Shown: positions 17,123 to 25,056 of the stretch, piece by piece
How the letters are laid out: every line of letters starts with the position of its first letter
How positions within the stretch are numbered: position 1 is the stretch's first letter
DNA from: Mesorhizobium sp. M00.F.Ca.ET.216.01.1.1
GTDB lineage: Bacteria; Pseudomonadota; Alphaproteobacteria; Rhizobiales; Rhizobiaceae
Assembly (NCBI RefSeq): GCF_004010325.2
Contig: NZ_SADR02000021.1
Location: forward strand, 1 to 64,000
DNA length: 64,000 bases
Direction: 5' to 3'
Translations under genes and position numbers: made by a program
The notes under the pieces: generated by a model
Told to the model about the DNA's origin: nothing
What the model saw: only the letters and a program-made list of their open reading frames with translations
Databases searched by the model: none

Positions 17123-17581
17123 ATGCTATACAGTTACATTGTGAAGAAAGAAATCCGAAAGACCTTCGACCACGTCAACAACCATCGCTGGGATGAGGCG
17201 GTGAAAGCAGTCGCGCCGCATGTCCATCACCGCGTTTCCGGCGCCCACGCGCTTGGTGGTGAGCGCCACGACAAGAAGGCCCTGCGCCGCTGGTTTGAGC
17301 GCCTCGGCCGCGTCCTGCCCAATCTCCATCTCACGGTCAACCACATCTGGGTGAAGGGCTGGCCGTGGCATACCACCGTGTTTGCGCAGTGGGACGGCAC
17401 CGCAACGCTGCTCAACGGCGACGCGTCGTACGTCAACCGTGGTCTCCACGTGTTCACCCTGCGGTGGGGTAGAGTCTATGCACTCGAGGAATTTCAAGAT
17501 TCACAAGCAGCTGCCCGCGGTCTTGCCACCCAAGCGGCAGCTGGCCTCGAAGAAGCGGTCGCCGAACAAATTGTAAGCTAG
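17123..17581 (+). CDS. SnoaL/NTF2-like fold protein
   Basis: A small protein (152 aa) of the SnoaL-like polyketide cyclase/NTF2 superfamily, seen from EIRKTFDHVNNHRWDEAVKAVA near the start, HHRVSGAHALGGERHDKKALRRWFERL, and the later WDGTATLLNGDASYVNRGLHVFTLRWGRV with LEEFQDSQ. The family includes cyclases, isomerases and many proteins of unknown role. GGAGGAGAGG precedes the ATG. It follows the truncated adaptor and appears intact, so it may still be expressed. No substrate can be proposed. Confidence 0.75.
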   Translation: MLYSYIVKKEIRKTFDHVNNHRWDEAVKAVAPHVHHRVSGAHALGGERHDKKALRRWFERLGRVLPNLHLTVNHIWVKGWPWHTTVFAQWDGTATLLNGDASYVNRGLHVFTLRWGRVYALEEFQDSQAAARGLATQAAAGLEEAVAEQIVS

Positions 17582-17692
17582 CAGAAGCGCAGTCAGAGGC
17601 CCACCGCGTCGACCGCGGGTGCGCTATCCGTGGCCTCATCGCTTGGCTGGCGGTCGCCCAGTACCTCGGCTCGGCAAATGCCTATTTCGCCA

Positions 17693-17749
17693 CCAGCGAT
17701 TCACGGTTTTGCGGTTTTCGGCGGCCTGAATGCGAGTTCAAGCGCGCAT
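17693..17749 (-). pseudogene. Remnant of a second tetR gene (5' end only)
   Basis: Reading the minus strand from the ATG at 17749 gives Met-Arg-Ala-stop, then TRIQAAENRKTV. This matches MRVSRVQAAENRETV at the start of the TetR encoded at 16423. A TGA stands at codon 4 and similarity fades after about 18 codons. It is therefore a decayed copy of the tetR 5' end, next to a second operator copy. Confidence 0.65.
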
Positions 17750-17760
17750 CGTCACTTTTT

Positions 17761-17797
17761 TAGATTGCATTCGTAATCTATCTCCTATATAGAGGTC
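17761..17797. promoter_or_regulatory. Second copy of the TetR operator region
   Basis: AGATTGCATTCGTAATCT (17762-17779) is palindromic in its outer five bases, and CTATATAGAG follows. The same two blocks occur at 16451-16486 in inverted orientation. The site lies 30-60 bp upstream of the gene at 17826, so that gene could be controlled by the intact TetR. Confidence 0.5.
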
Positions 17798-17825
17798 GAA
17801 CGAAATCTAAAAAAGGAGATACGAG

Positions 17826-18188
17826 ATGATCCGCAAAACCCTGAGCGCATCGCTCCTGGCAGCGCTGTTTCTTGCGACCCCGGCTTTGGCCGAGGAAGCC
17901 ACCATCGGACGCCCGATCGAAGCCGGCAGCCTGCACGAGGGCCGCCTCGACATGGTGGTCTACTACGTCCCGGGCGACGGCGACCTCCTGAAGGTCACCG
18001 CCACCTTCGCACCGAAGACCGGGGGCGATCCGCTGCGCGTCGTCATGGGCCTCGCCGACGGCGACTCCGTGGCGTTTTCCATGCCGGGCCATCAGGGCTC
18101 GCCCTACGCGTTCTCGAGGTCCGGCGAGGAGGTGACGGTGTCGTCCGAAAACGACGTGCACCTGCGAGCCGACGCGATAATGCGCTGA
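17826..18188 (+). CDS. Small exported protein of unknown function
   Basis: A 120-aa precursor with a clean Sec signal peptide (IRKTLSASLLAALFLATPALA, cleavage before EEA). The mature part of about 98 aa looks like a small beta protein and ends HLRADAIMR; DGDLLKVTATFAPKTGG lies in its middle. I do not recognise the family. AAAGGAGAT stands just upstream of the ATG. The second TetR operator copy lies in its promoter region, so it may be induced together with the fabF-SDR operon. Confidence 0.65.
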   Translation: MIRKTLSASLLAALFLATPALAEEATIGRPIEAGSLHEGRLDMVVYYVPGDGDLLKVTATFAPKTGGDPLRVVMGLADGDSVAFSMPGHQGSPYAFSRSGEEVTVSSENDVHLRADAIMR

Positions 18189-18311
18189 CCCGACGTGCAG
18201 ACCGCGCCTGCCTGCTGCTGGCCGCGGCGGAACGCAATCTATTTTGAGAGGCGACGAGCGTGAAAAAGAGACCTGTTATTGTGCTGGGACATGACGCAGC
18301 GCAGCGGCAAA

Positions 18312-18482
18312 GGAAGTCCCGTGCAGCTTAACGTTTACAAGGATGCTCGCCATGCATTTGACTCCCCAGAATTCAAGACTGGCATCGAGGCCTACGGTCA
18401 CCAGGCGGAGTATAATGCAGTTGCCGCCGATCAATCCGTAAGCGACGTCCGTGTCTTTTTACAGCACGTGTTCGGCGACTAA
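18312..18482 (+). pseudogene. C-terminal remnant of a dienelactone hydrolase-family gene
   Basis: About 57 codons match the end of dienelactone hydrolases: GSPVQLNVYKDARHAFDSP with the catalytic His in HAF, then EYNAVAADQSVSDVRVFLQHVF. The N-terminal 150-200 residues, with the Cys/Ser nucleophile and Asp, are absent. An open frame from 18279 adds unrelated residues. It is a fragment in the same decayed stretch as the truncated adaptor and the tetR remnant. Confidence 0.65.
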
Positions 18483-18620
18483 GTCACTCGTTCGGGTCGA
18501 TCCGGAGTATCAATTGTGCCAGGCGTGAAAGGCAATCGGAACCGAGCTACGTCCGACGCGTTTTGTCGCCGAACTTATCCACCATATAAATCAAATCACG
18601 AAGCCGTAGGTTGGTGAGTC

Positions 18621-19055
18621 ATGAAGCCACAGATTGGTGTCGTCACGCTTGGGGTCGACGACCTAGATCGATCGCTTGCGTTTTATCGCGACGGTCTCGG
18701 TTTGCCCACAAAGGGTATTACCGCCGACGACTTCAAAGGCGACGATACGCATCCCGCGGGGGCCATAGTGATGTTTCACCTGCAGGGCGGCCTTACCCTT
18801 GCCCTTTATCCTCGAAGCGAGCTTGCCAAGGATGCGCACCACTCCATCGGGGCTCCAAGCTCCACAGAGTTCAGTCTTGGGTACCTTGCCGGTAGCAAAG
18901 ACGAGGTCGATCAAATACTGAACCAAGCGAAAGCAGCGGGCGCCACGCTCACTGACGCAGCTCACGACCGACCTTGGGGTATTTATTCGGGATACTTCAA
19001 AGACCCGGATGGCCACCTCTGGGAAGTCATTCGGAATCCATCAACACCGCAATAG
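18621..19055 (+). CDS. VOC family (glyoxalase/bleomycin resistance-like) protein
   Basis: A 144-aa protein of the vicinal oxygen chelate fold. It opens with IGVVTLGVDDLDRSLAFYRDGLGLP, the beta-alpha-beta module of the family, and closes with GYFKDPDGHLWEVIRNP, the second metal-binding strand with the usual Glu. The middle loop ALYPRSELAKDA is typical of the subgroup often annotated as glyoxalase/lactoylglutathione lyase-like. The substrate cannot be deduced. The ATG follows GGTGAG. It stands alone. Confidence 0.85.
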   Translation: MKPQIGVVTLGVDDLDRSLAFYRDGLGLPTKGITADDFKGDDTHPAGAIVMFHLQGGLTLALYPRSELAKDAHHSIGAPSSTEFSLGYLAGSKDEVDQILNQAKAAGATLTDAAHDRPWGIYSGYFKDPDGHLWEVIRNPSTPQ

Positions 19056-19394
19056 GTCACCAAGGCAACCGTCCACGCGAGAGTGCGTGCGCTATCCCCA
19101 AACGCAAATGCGGAGGTATTGCTCAAGGCTGCCCGGCCCCTACCGCACATCCGTCGTCGGCAATCCAATGTCCGCCAATCGCTACTCGGATACCAGAAGC
19201 TGCCCGTCTGCTCCGGCCCAGATTGAGACGTTCATAGCCTCGTCGCAGAGCGTCGGCAGTTGGCGCTGCCTGCTCGTTCCGATCGACGAGACAAACGGCG
19301 ACATCCCACCCATTGTTGCCGGGCCTCCGATCAAGGTCTGTTCGGCACCTTGCGAGATCATGATCCAACTTAAGAATCCCGGTCATATTTTCGC
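19056..19394. other. Intergenic region without a recognisable gene
   Basis: No frame in this stretch on either strand has a family signature or a credible start with a ribosome site. It separates the VOC gene from the GntR-TRAP locus. Confidence 0.5.
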
Positions 19395-19463
19395 TTGACT
19401 CGCCCGATCTGCCGTCTAGGCTGTGGTCAATAGGTCAGACCAATATACCAATCGGCATATTGG
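19395..19463 (+). promoter_or_regulatory. Promoter and palindromic operator of the GntR gene
   Basis: TTGACT (19395-19400) and TAGGCT (19417-19422), 16 bp apart, form a plausible sigma-70 type promoter. Downstream, CCAATAT (19440-19446) and ATATTGG (19457-19463) are a perfect inverted repeat around a 10-bp centre. The position over the early transcribed region fits autorepression by the GntR/FadR-type product that follows. Confidence 0.5.
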
Positions 19464-19488
19464 TGATCCGGGGAGGGAACAGGCTGAC

Positions 19489-20208
19489 ATGCCGATACAG
19501 GCCGTTGAACCGCGCCGGCTCTACCGACAGGTCGCCGATCAGCTCAGGCAGCTGATCGATTCCGGCGAGTTTGCCGTCGGCGATCGTCTGCCGACCGAGC
19601 GGGAACTGGCCGACCAGCTGGGAATATCACGCCCGACAGTGCGCGAAGCGCTGATCGCGCTGGAGGTCGAAGGCCGCATACGCATCCGCGTCGGCTCCGG
19701 CATCTACGTCACCGATCGGCCGAACGCTGCTGCATCCGAAGCGGAAACGGACGAAGGCCCGTTCGAGCTGTTGCGCGCACGCGAATTCGTAGAAGGCGCG
19801 ATCGCCGCCGAAGCCGCTCTCCATGTCCGGCCGGCCGATCTCGAACTGCTCGACGACGTGCTGCGCCGGATGGAAGCCATGCGCCACCCAAACAAAATGA
19901 CCATCGCGCTCGACCGGGAATTCCACACGTCCGTGGCCGGCATTCTCGAAAACGCCGTGCTGGTGCGCTTCATCGGCGAGCTTTTCGACCAGCGCATGAA
20001 TCCTTTCTTCGAACGCCTGTCGATCTATTTCGAGAACAGGGATTCGTGGCGGATCGCCGCCGAGGAGCATCGTGCCGTGCGCGATGCCATCGCCGCGCGC
20101 GATCCCGAGCGGGCCAAGGCTGCCATGCAGCATCACCTGCGCCAGTCGCAACTCAGATTCTCACGCAATTTCGACGAGAGAGCCGTAGCCAGGGAGGTTG
20201 CGCTCTAG
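19489..20208 (+). CDS. GntR (FadR subfamily) transcriptional regulator
   Basis: A 239-aa regulator with an N-terminal winged helix-turn-helix (LYRQVADQLRQLIDSGEFAVGDRLPTERELADQLGISRPTVREAL) and a C-terminal FCD ligand domain (about 90-230) with metal-binding-type residues in DREFHTSVAG and EHRAVRDAI. FCD members often sense sugar acids or carboxylates. ATG 19489 follows GGGAGGGA; the longer frame back to 19423 crosses the operator and is unlikely. It lies 63 bp upstream of the TRAP genes on the same strand and very likely controls them. Confidence 0.9.
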   Translation: MPIQAVEPRRLYRQVADQLRQLIDSGEFAVGDRLPTERELADQLGISRPTVREALIALEVEGRIRIRVGSGIYVTDRPNAAASEAETDEGPFELLRAREFVEGAIAAEAALHVRPADLELLDDVLRRMEAMRHPNKMTIALDREFHTSVAGILENAVLVRFIGELFDQRMNPFFERLSIYFENRDSWRIAAEEHRAVRDAIAARDPERAKAAMQHHLRQSQLRFSRNFDERAVAREVAL

Positions 20209-20271
20209 ATAGTCGATCGGCCGGGAGGAGCTCCGGCCGGATCAGTCCAATCCAACCAGGGAGGAACTAGC

Positions 20272-21246
20272 ATGCTGAGGAAATACGCAATTCTGCTCGG
20301 TGCGATCGCCGCGATCGCAATGCCGATGGCTTCGGCCTCGGCGCAGACGGTGCTGAAATGGGCGCATGTCTACGAGACGTCGGAGCCCTTCCACACCGAA
20401 ACCGTGTGGGCGGCCGAGGAGATCAAGAAGCGCACCCAGGGCCGCTACACCATCGACGTCTATCCGGCCTCGCAGCTCGGCAAGGAAGCCGACATCAACC
20501 AGGGCCTGATGCTCGGCACGGTCGACATCATCATTTCCGGGTCGAGCTTCGCGGCGCGCGAATATCCGCCGATCGGCGTCACCTATTTCCCCTACACCTT
20601 CCGCGACGCCGACCATCTGCTGAAATATACCAAGAGCGATGTCTACAAGGCCTTGACCAAGGGCTACGAGGACAAGACCGGCAATCACATCACCGCCACC
20701 ACCTACTATGGAACGAGGCAGACCACCTCGAACCGGCCGATCGCCAAATGCTCCGACATGCAAGGCCTGAAGATGCGCGTTCCCGACGTGCCGGCCTACC
20801 TCGCCATGCCGCGCGCATGCGGCGCCAACACCGCGCCGATCGCCTTCGCCGAAGTGTACCTGGCGCTGCAGAACGGCACGGTCGAGGCGCAGGAGAATCC
20901 GCTGACCACCATCGAAGCGAAGAAATTCTACGAGGTGCAGAAGCACATCGTGCTCACCGGCCACATCGTCGATCATCTCAACACCATCATATCGGCGTCG
21001 CGCTGGGCCTCGCTGTCCGACGAGGACAAGAAGATCTTCACCGAGGTGATGCAGGAGGCGGCCGCCCGCGCCACGGCAAAGATCGTCGCCCGCGAAAAGG
21101 AGCTGGTGCAGGTATTCAAGGACCGCGGCATTACCGTGACCGATGTCGACCGCGCCGACTTCGAGAAGAATGTGCTGGAGAAGGTCACTTTCGAGGAGTT
21201 CGGCTACAACAAGGCCGATTGGGAAGCGATCCGCGCGATCAAGTAG
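20272..21246 (+). CDS. dctP: TRAP transporter substrate-binding protein, DctP family
   Basis: A 324-aa periplasmic binding protein of TRAP systems. The signal peptide LGAIAAIAMPMASASA is followed by VLKWAHVYETSEPFHTETVWAAEEIKKRTQGRY, VYPASQLGKEADINQGLMLG and the LKMRVPDVPAY segment, whose Arg normally contacts the substrate carboxylate. YLALQNGTVEAQENP is also a family hallmark. Sugar acids or C4-dicarboxylates are typical ligands, and the idonate dehydrogenase-like gene at the end of the operon points to a sugar acid. GGGAGGAA stands upstream of the ATG. Confidence 0.92.
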   Translation: MLRKYAILLGAIAAIAMPMASASAQTVLKWAHVYETSEPFHTETVWAAEEIKKRTQGRYTIDVYPASQLGKEADINQGLMLGTVDIIISGSSFAAREYPPIGVTYFPYTFRDADHLLKYTKSDVYKALTKGYEDKTGNHITATTYYGTRQTTSNRPIAKCSDMQGLKMRVPDVPAYLAMPRACGANTAPIAFAEVYLALQNGTVEAQENPLTTIEAKKFYEVQKHIVLTGHIVDHLNTIISASRWASLSDEDKKIFTEVMQEAAARATAKIVAREKELVQVFKDRGITVTDVDRADFEKNVLEKVTFEEFGYNKADWEAIRAIK

Positions 21247-21284
21247 AGTATCGGGGAAAATCGGATGCTCAAACAAAGGGATAG

Positions 21285-21310
21285 AGCGGCAACCGGATTC
21301 GCCGCTTTAA
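21285..21310 (+). terminator. Attenuator-type hairpin after dctP
   Basis: AGCGGC (21285-21290) and GCCGCT (21301-21306), followed by TTTAA, form a short hairpin in the 147-bp gap between dctP and dctQ. A partial terminator here would leave more binding-protein mRNA than membrane-protein mRNA, a common arrangement in TRAP operons. Confidence 0.45.
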
Positions 21311-21393
21311 CCTGCCCATCCGTCCAGCCCCACGTTGCGCCGGACGGCCTTTCCAATCCTTGACGACCCCACCAGCTTCGGGAGCCCGCGCCG

Positions 21394-21966
21394 ATGGCCG
21401 AGGAACACCATACCGAGATCACCGTCGAAGAGATCGCTCACGCCTTCGAGGAGGTGCCGGTACACGTCGACCTGTCGCACCACGGCATCGAGGACTGGAT
21501 CACGCTCGCCGTGTTCTGGGGCATGGTCGCCTGCGTCTTCCTGCAGTTCTTCACCCGCTATGCGCTGAACAACAGCCTTGCCTGGACCGAGGAGATCGCC
21601 ATCAACGCGCTCGTCGTCGTCGTCTTTCTCGGCGCCGCCATGTGCGTGCGCATTTCGCGCCACATCCATGTCGACGTGCTCTACCACTATTTGCCGGAGC
21701 GCGCCGGCCGCTGGTTGGCGCTTAGCGTCGACGTCATCCGTGTCGTCTTCTTCGCCTATGGGACCTGGCTGATGTGGCGCTACGTCTCGATCGTGGCGCA
21801 TGAGCGCATGGTCACCGTCAACCTGCCGCGCCGCTGGTTCTTCTACGCCGTGCTGGCCGGCTTCGCGCTGATGTTCGTGCGCTCGATCCAGGTCTTCGTC
21901 GCCAACTACAGGCGTGGCTATTCGGTGCTCGAGCGCCCCGGTGCGTTCGAAACAGTGGGGGACTGA
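21394..21966 (+). CDS. dctQ: TRAP transporter small membrane subunit, DctQ family
   Basis: A 190-aa membrane protein with four helices (about 37-55, 68-88, 108-130, 150-172) after a hydrophilic N-terminus of about 33 residues. AWTEEIAINALVVVVFLGAAMCVRISRHIHVDVL is the DctQ signature. It pairs with the large subunit DctM, three bases downstream. The His/Glu-rich N-terminus (EEHHTEITVEEI) is longer than in many DctQ proteins; a later start is not obvious. Confidence 0.9.
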   Translation: MAEEHHTEITVEEIAHAFEEVPVHVDLSHHGIEDWITLAVFWGMVACVFLQFFTRYALNNSLAWTEEIAINALVVVVFLGAAMCVRISRHIHVDVLYHYLPERAGRWLALSVDVIRVVFFAYGTWLMWRYVSIVAHERMVTVNLPRRWFFYAVLAGFALMFVRSIQVFVANYRRGYSVLERPGAFETVGD

Positions 21967-21969
21967 GCC

Positions 21970-23376
21970 ATGCTGCTTCTGGTCGGAGGCTTTCTTGTCC
22001 TGATGCTGATCGGCGTGCCGGTCGCCGTTTCGATGGCGGCCGCCTCGGTGCTCTACCTCGTCATCTACGGCGTCGCGCCCGACATCATCGCGGCCCAGCG
22101 CATGATTGCCGGGGTGGAGAGCTTTCCGCTGCTCGCGGTGCCGTTCTTCATCCTGGCCGGCAACCTCATGAACATCGCCGGCGTCACCGGCCGCATCTAC
22201 GCCTTCGCCCTTGCCCTGGTCGGCTGGATGAAGGGCGGCCTGGCGCAGGTCAACATCATCGGATCGGTCATCTTCTCCGGCATGTCTGGCACCGCGCTCG
22301 CCGACGCCGCCGGCATCGGCACCATCGAGATCAAGGCGATGAAGGACCACGGCTATCCAATCGACGCCGCGGTCGGGGTCACCGCCGCCTCCGCCACGCT
22401 CGGGCCGATCTTCCCGCCCTCGCTGCCCTTCGTCATCTACGGCATGATGGCCAATGTCTCGATCGGCGCGCTGTTCATGGCCGGCATCCTGCCCGGCGTA
22501 GTCATGACCGTGCTGATGATGGTGACGGTCGCCATCTTCGCCTACCGGCGCGGCTGGGGTTCCGACACGCCGTTCGAGTTGCGGCGGCTCGCCGAAGCGG
22601 CGGGCGAGGTGTTGGTGGTGGCTGCCTTCCCGCTCGCCTGCTACCTGCTGGTGCAGCTTGGCCTGTCCGTCAATATCGCGGTCGGCATCGCGCTGCTGGT
22701 GTTGATTGCGGCCGACTGGTATTTCGACTTCTCCGCGGTCATGGCGCTGATGACGCCGATCATCCTGATCGGTGGCATGACGATGGGCTGGTTTACACCG
22801 ACCGAGGCGGCGATGGCCGCCGTGATCTGGTCGCTTTTCCTCGGGCTGGTGCGTTACCGCACGATGACGCTGCGCCTGCTGGCCAAGGCCAGCTTCGACA
22901 CCATCGAGACGACGGCCTCGGTGCTGTTCATCGTCACCGCCGCCTCGATCTTCGCCTGGCTGCTCACCGTCAGCCAGGCGGCACAGCTGTTCTCGACCTT
23001 CATCTTCGCGCTCACCGACAACAAGTGGATCTTCCTCATCCTGGTGAACATCCTGATGCTGGTGGTCGGCTGCTTCCTCGATACGATCGCGGCGATCACC
23101 ATCCTGGTGCCGATCCTGCTGCCGGTGGCTGCCGTCTACGGCATCAACCCGGTGCATTTCGGGCTGATCATGACGCTCAACCTGATGATCGGGCTGCTGC
23201 ACCCGCCGCTCGGCATGGTGCTGTTCGTGCTGTCGCGCGTCGCCAAGCTCTCGGTCGAGCGCACCACCATGGCGATCCTGCCCTGGCTGGTGCCGCTGAT
23301 CGTGGCGCTGCTGCTGATCACCTTCATCCCGGTAATCACGCTCTGGCTGCCGACCCAGATGGGACTGATCCGATGA
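21970..23376 (+). CDS. dctM: TRAP transporter large membrane subunit, DctM family
   Basis: A 468-aa permease with about twelve helices. LLAVPFFILAGNLMNIAGVTGRIYAFALALVG, the GSVIFSGMSGTALADAAGIGTIEIKAM block and the ASATLGPIFPPSLPFVIYG block are the conserved DctM substrate/sodium path motifs; GCFLDTIAAITILVPILLPV belongs to the second repeat. It uses a sodium gradient to bring in the ligand caught by DctP. It overlaps the following dehydrogenase gene by 4 bp, so the enzyme is translationally coupled to the transporter. Confidence 0.93.
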   Translation: MLLLVGGFLVLMLIGVPVAVSMAAASVLYLVIYGVAPDIIAAQRMIAGVESFPLLAVPFFILAGNLMNIAGVTGRIYAFALALVGWMKGGLAQVNIIGSVIFSGMSGTALADAAGIGTIEIKAMKDHGYPIDAAVGVTAASATLGPIFPPSLPFVIYGMMANVSIGALFMAGILPGVVMTVLMMVTVAIFAYRRGWGSDTPFELRRLAEAAGEVLVVAAFPLACYLLVQLGLSVNIAVGIALLVLIAADWYFDFSAVMALMTPIILIGGMTMGWFTPTEAAMAAVIWSLFLGLVRYRTMTLRLLAKASFDTIETTASVLFIVTAASIFAWLLTVSQAAQLFSTFIFALTDNKWIFLILVNILMLVVGCFLDTIAAITILVPILLPVAAVYGINPVHFGLIMTLNLMIGLLHPPLGMVLFVLSRVAKLSVERTTMAILPWLVPLIVALLLITFIPVITLWLPTQMGLIR

Positions 23377-24422
23377 ACGCTCACGCCATTGCCGCGACGC
23401 TGTTCGGCCCGCAGGACCTGCGTATCGTCGAGCATCCGCTCGCACCGCTGGCGCCCGGCATGGTGCGGGTGCGCTTCGGCGCGGGAGGCATCTGCGGCTC
23501 CGACCTGCATTATTTCCGCCATGCCCGGACCGGCGATTTCGTCGTCACCTCGCCGCTGATCCTCGGCCACGAGATATCAGGCGAGATCGTCGAGATCAGC
23601 GGCGCCGCACCTCGCCTCAGCGTCGGCGACCATGTCGCCGTCAATCCGTCGCGCTGGTGCGGACATTGCGCGCGCTGCCTGGAGGGGCGCGCCAATCTCT
23701 GCGAGAACATCTATTTCATGGGCTCGGCATCGAAGACGCCGCATATGCAGGGCGGCTTCGCCAGCCTGTTCGACGCCACGCCGGCGCAATGTTTCAAGGT
23801 GCCGCCTGATGTGGCCTACCAGGCGGCGGCGCTTGCCGAGCCGCTCGCCGTCAGCCTGCACGCCGTCGCGCGGGCTGGCGACATCACCGGCCGGAACGTC
23901 ATCCTGTTCGGTGCCGGTCCGATCGGCCTGTTGACCATGCTGGCGGCGAGGCTTGGCGGTTGCGGCGAACTCACCGTCGCCGACATCGCCGCCGCTCCGC
24001 TCGCGTTCGCCCGCCGGCTTGGCGCCGACAGGACGATCGATCTTTCCGGCGGCGACGCCGAGCTCCAGGCGCTCGCCACCGGCGGGTCGCTCGATGTGGC
24101 GTTCGAGATTTCGGGCACCGCGGCCGGCCTTGCCGCGGCGATCGCCAGCGTCCGGCGCGCCGGCACGGTGGTCCAGGTCGGCAATCTTCCCGGCGGCCAG
24201 ATTCCGGTGCCGGCCAATGCGGTGATGGCCAAGGAGATTGACCTCAAAGGCACCTTCCGCTTCGGCACGGAGTTCGCCCGCGCCGTCGATCTCATCGTTG
24301 CGGGCGAGGTGGACGTGCTGAAGCTGGTGACCGCGGAACGCGCGCTTTCTGCCGCCCCTGATGCCTTCCGCCTTGCCGCCGACCGTTCGCAGAGCGTCAA
24401 GGTCGTGCTGACTGCAGGATAG
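23373..24422 (+). CDS. Zinc-dependent alcohol dehydrogenase, L-idonate 5-dehydrogenase-like
   Basis: A medium-chain dehydrogenase of 349 aa. The catalytic zinc site is GICGSDLHY with GHEISG; the structural zinc site is CGHCARCLEGRANLC. The NAD motif is FGAGPIGLLTMLAA. KTPHMQGGFASLF and EPLAVSLHAVARAG are characteristic of L-idonate 5-dehydrogenases (IdnD), which oxidise L-idonate to 5-ketogluconate. The ATG at 23373 overlaps the dctM stop. A gluconate 5-dehydrogenase-like SDR, the next enzyme of that pathway, is encoded at 9549-10298. The substrate remains inferred. Confidence 0.85.
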   Translation: MNAHAIAATLFGPQDLRIVEHPLAPLAPGMVRVRFGAGGICGSDLHYFRHARTGDFVVTSPLILGHEISGEIVEISGAAPRLSVGDHVAVNPSRWCGHCARCLEGRANLCENIYFMGSASKTPHMQGGFASLFDATPAQCFKVPPDVAYQAAALAEPLAVSLHAVARAGDITGRNVILFGAGPIGLLTMLAARLGGCGELTVADIAAAPLAFARRLGADRTIDLSGGDAELQALATGGSLDVAFEISGTAAGLAAAIASVRRAGTVVQVGNLPGGQIPVPANAVMAKEIDLKGTFRFGTEFARAVDLIVAGEVDVLKLVTAERALSAAPDAFRLAADRSQSVKVVLTAG

Positions 24423-24491
24423 CACACCGGACTCCCTGGCCGTTATCGCTTTGTTTTGGTCGAGCGTCGGATTCTAAAAACCGATGTGTTG

Positions 24492-24524
24492 GATGCGTGG
24501 CGAGCAAGACCCTCGCCACGCATC
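24492..24524. terminator. Strong hairpin between convergent genes
   Basis: GATGCGTGGCGAG (24492-24504) and CTCGCCACGCATC (24512-24524) form a perfect 13-bp stem with a 7-base loop. It lies between the end of the dehydrogenase gene and the convergent small gene. T-rich sequence (ATTTTGGG) follows on the plus strand about 9 bp later, so it may act in part as a terminator. Confidence 0.5.
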
Positions 24525-24548
24525 GCTGCTGGATTTTGGGGACCAGCA

Positions 24549-24752
24549 TTAGTGCACCGATTGTCTCCTGGCGTATGCGGCGACGGCTGCGAGGAAAGCC
24601 ATTGCTGCGGCATCGCACTTCGCGCGGGACGTGCCATTCGCCAGAAGGAGTAGCTCGGCGGCTCGAATATTCAGTCCATATTTCTCAGCGAAAGCAACTG
24701 CTTCGTAGGGCTCGTTATCGGGCCCGATGACCAGGCCGTAATTGTCGCTCAT
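24549..24752 (-). CDS. Small protein of unknown function
   Basis: A 67-aa product. The C-terminal part EKYGLNIRAAELLLLANGTSRAKCDAAAMAFLAAVAAYARR looks like two short helices and faintly recalls the small rhizobial DUF3606-type proteins (a helix, GTS, helix). I chose ATG 24752 because GGGAGGAAA stands immediately upstream; the longer frame to 24812 has no site. Its upstream region contains CCGTACGCTTTTTAC (24840-24854, minus strand), similar to a block at 42278-42290. The function is unknown. Confidence 0.55.
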   Translation of the reverse strand: MSDNYGLVIGPDNEPYEAVAFAEKYGLNIRAAELLLLANGTSRAKCDAAAMAFLAAVAAYARRQSVH

Positions 24753-24903
24753 GAATTTCCTCCCGTTACGAATTTGCCCCTCCTTGGCACCAAAAGTTAA
24801 CGTCGCGGGCATCGCGCGAGTCTAGAAATCAAGGATTGTGTAAAAAGCGTACGGTGCTTAATCGCCGGCCGTCGCTGCAGGATTTCTGGGAGGAAGACTG
24901 GAA

Positions 24904-24969
24904 ATGAGGCCGGGTTTTCAGCTTCCCGGTCCGGACCAGATGGACAACCTGCTGAAAGCTCACACCTAG
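24904..24969 (+). CDS. Possible 21-residue small ORF
   Basis: ATG 24904 lies nine bases after GGGAGGAAG, an unusually good ribosome site, and opens 21 codons ending TAG. The peptide has a Pro/Gly-rich start (RPGFQLPGPDQMDN) and a short helix. Nothing similar is known to me. It could also be a leader for the gene at 25057. This rests only on the ribosome site. Confidence 0.25.
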   Translation: MRPGFQLPGPDQMDNLLKAHT

Positions 24970-25056
24970 CTATCAGGGCAAAGCCTGACTGTTACCAACC
25001 TGCATTGCGCGCAGAATAACGCCAAGCGGTGGAGCGAACAACGAAGGAGCGAGCCT

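Noticed and set aside
21307..23445. 712-codon open frame on the minus strand opposite the TRAP genes
   Set aside because: Rich in His, Arg, Asp and Gln, with no family marks. It is the antisense of dctQ and dctM, a usual effect of high G+C in third codon positions.
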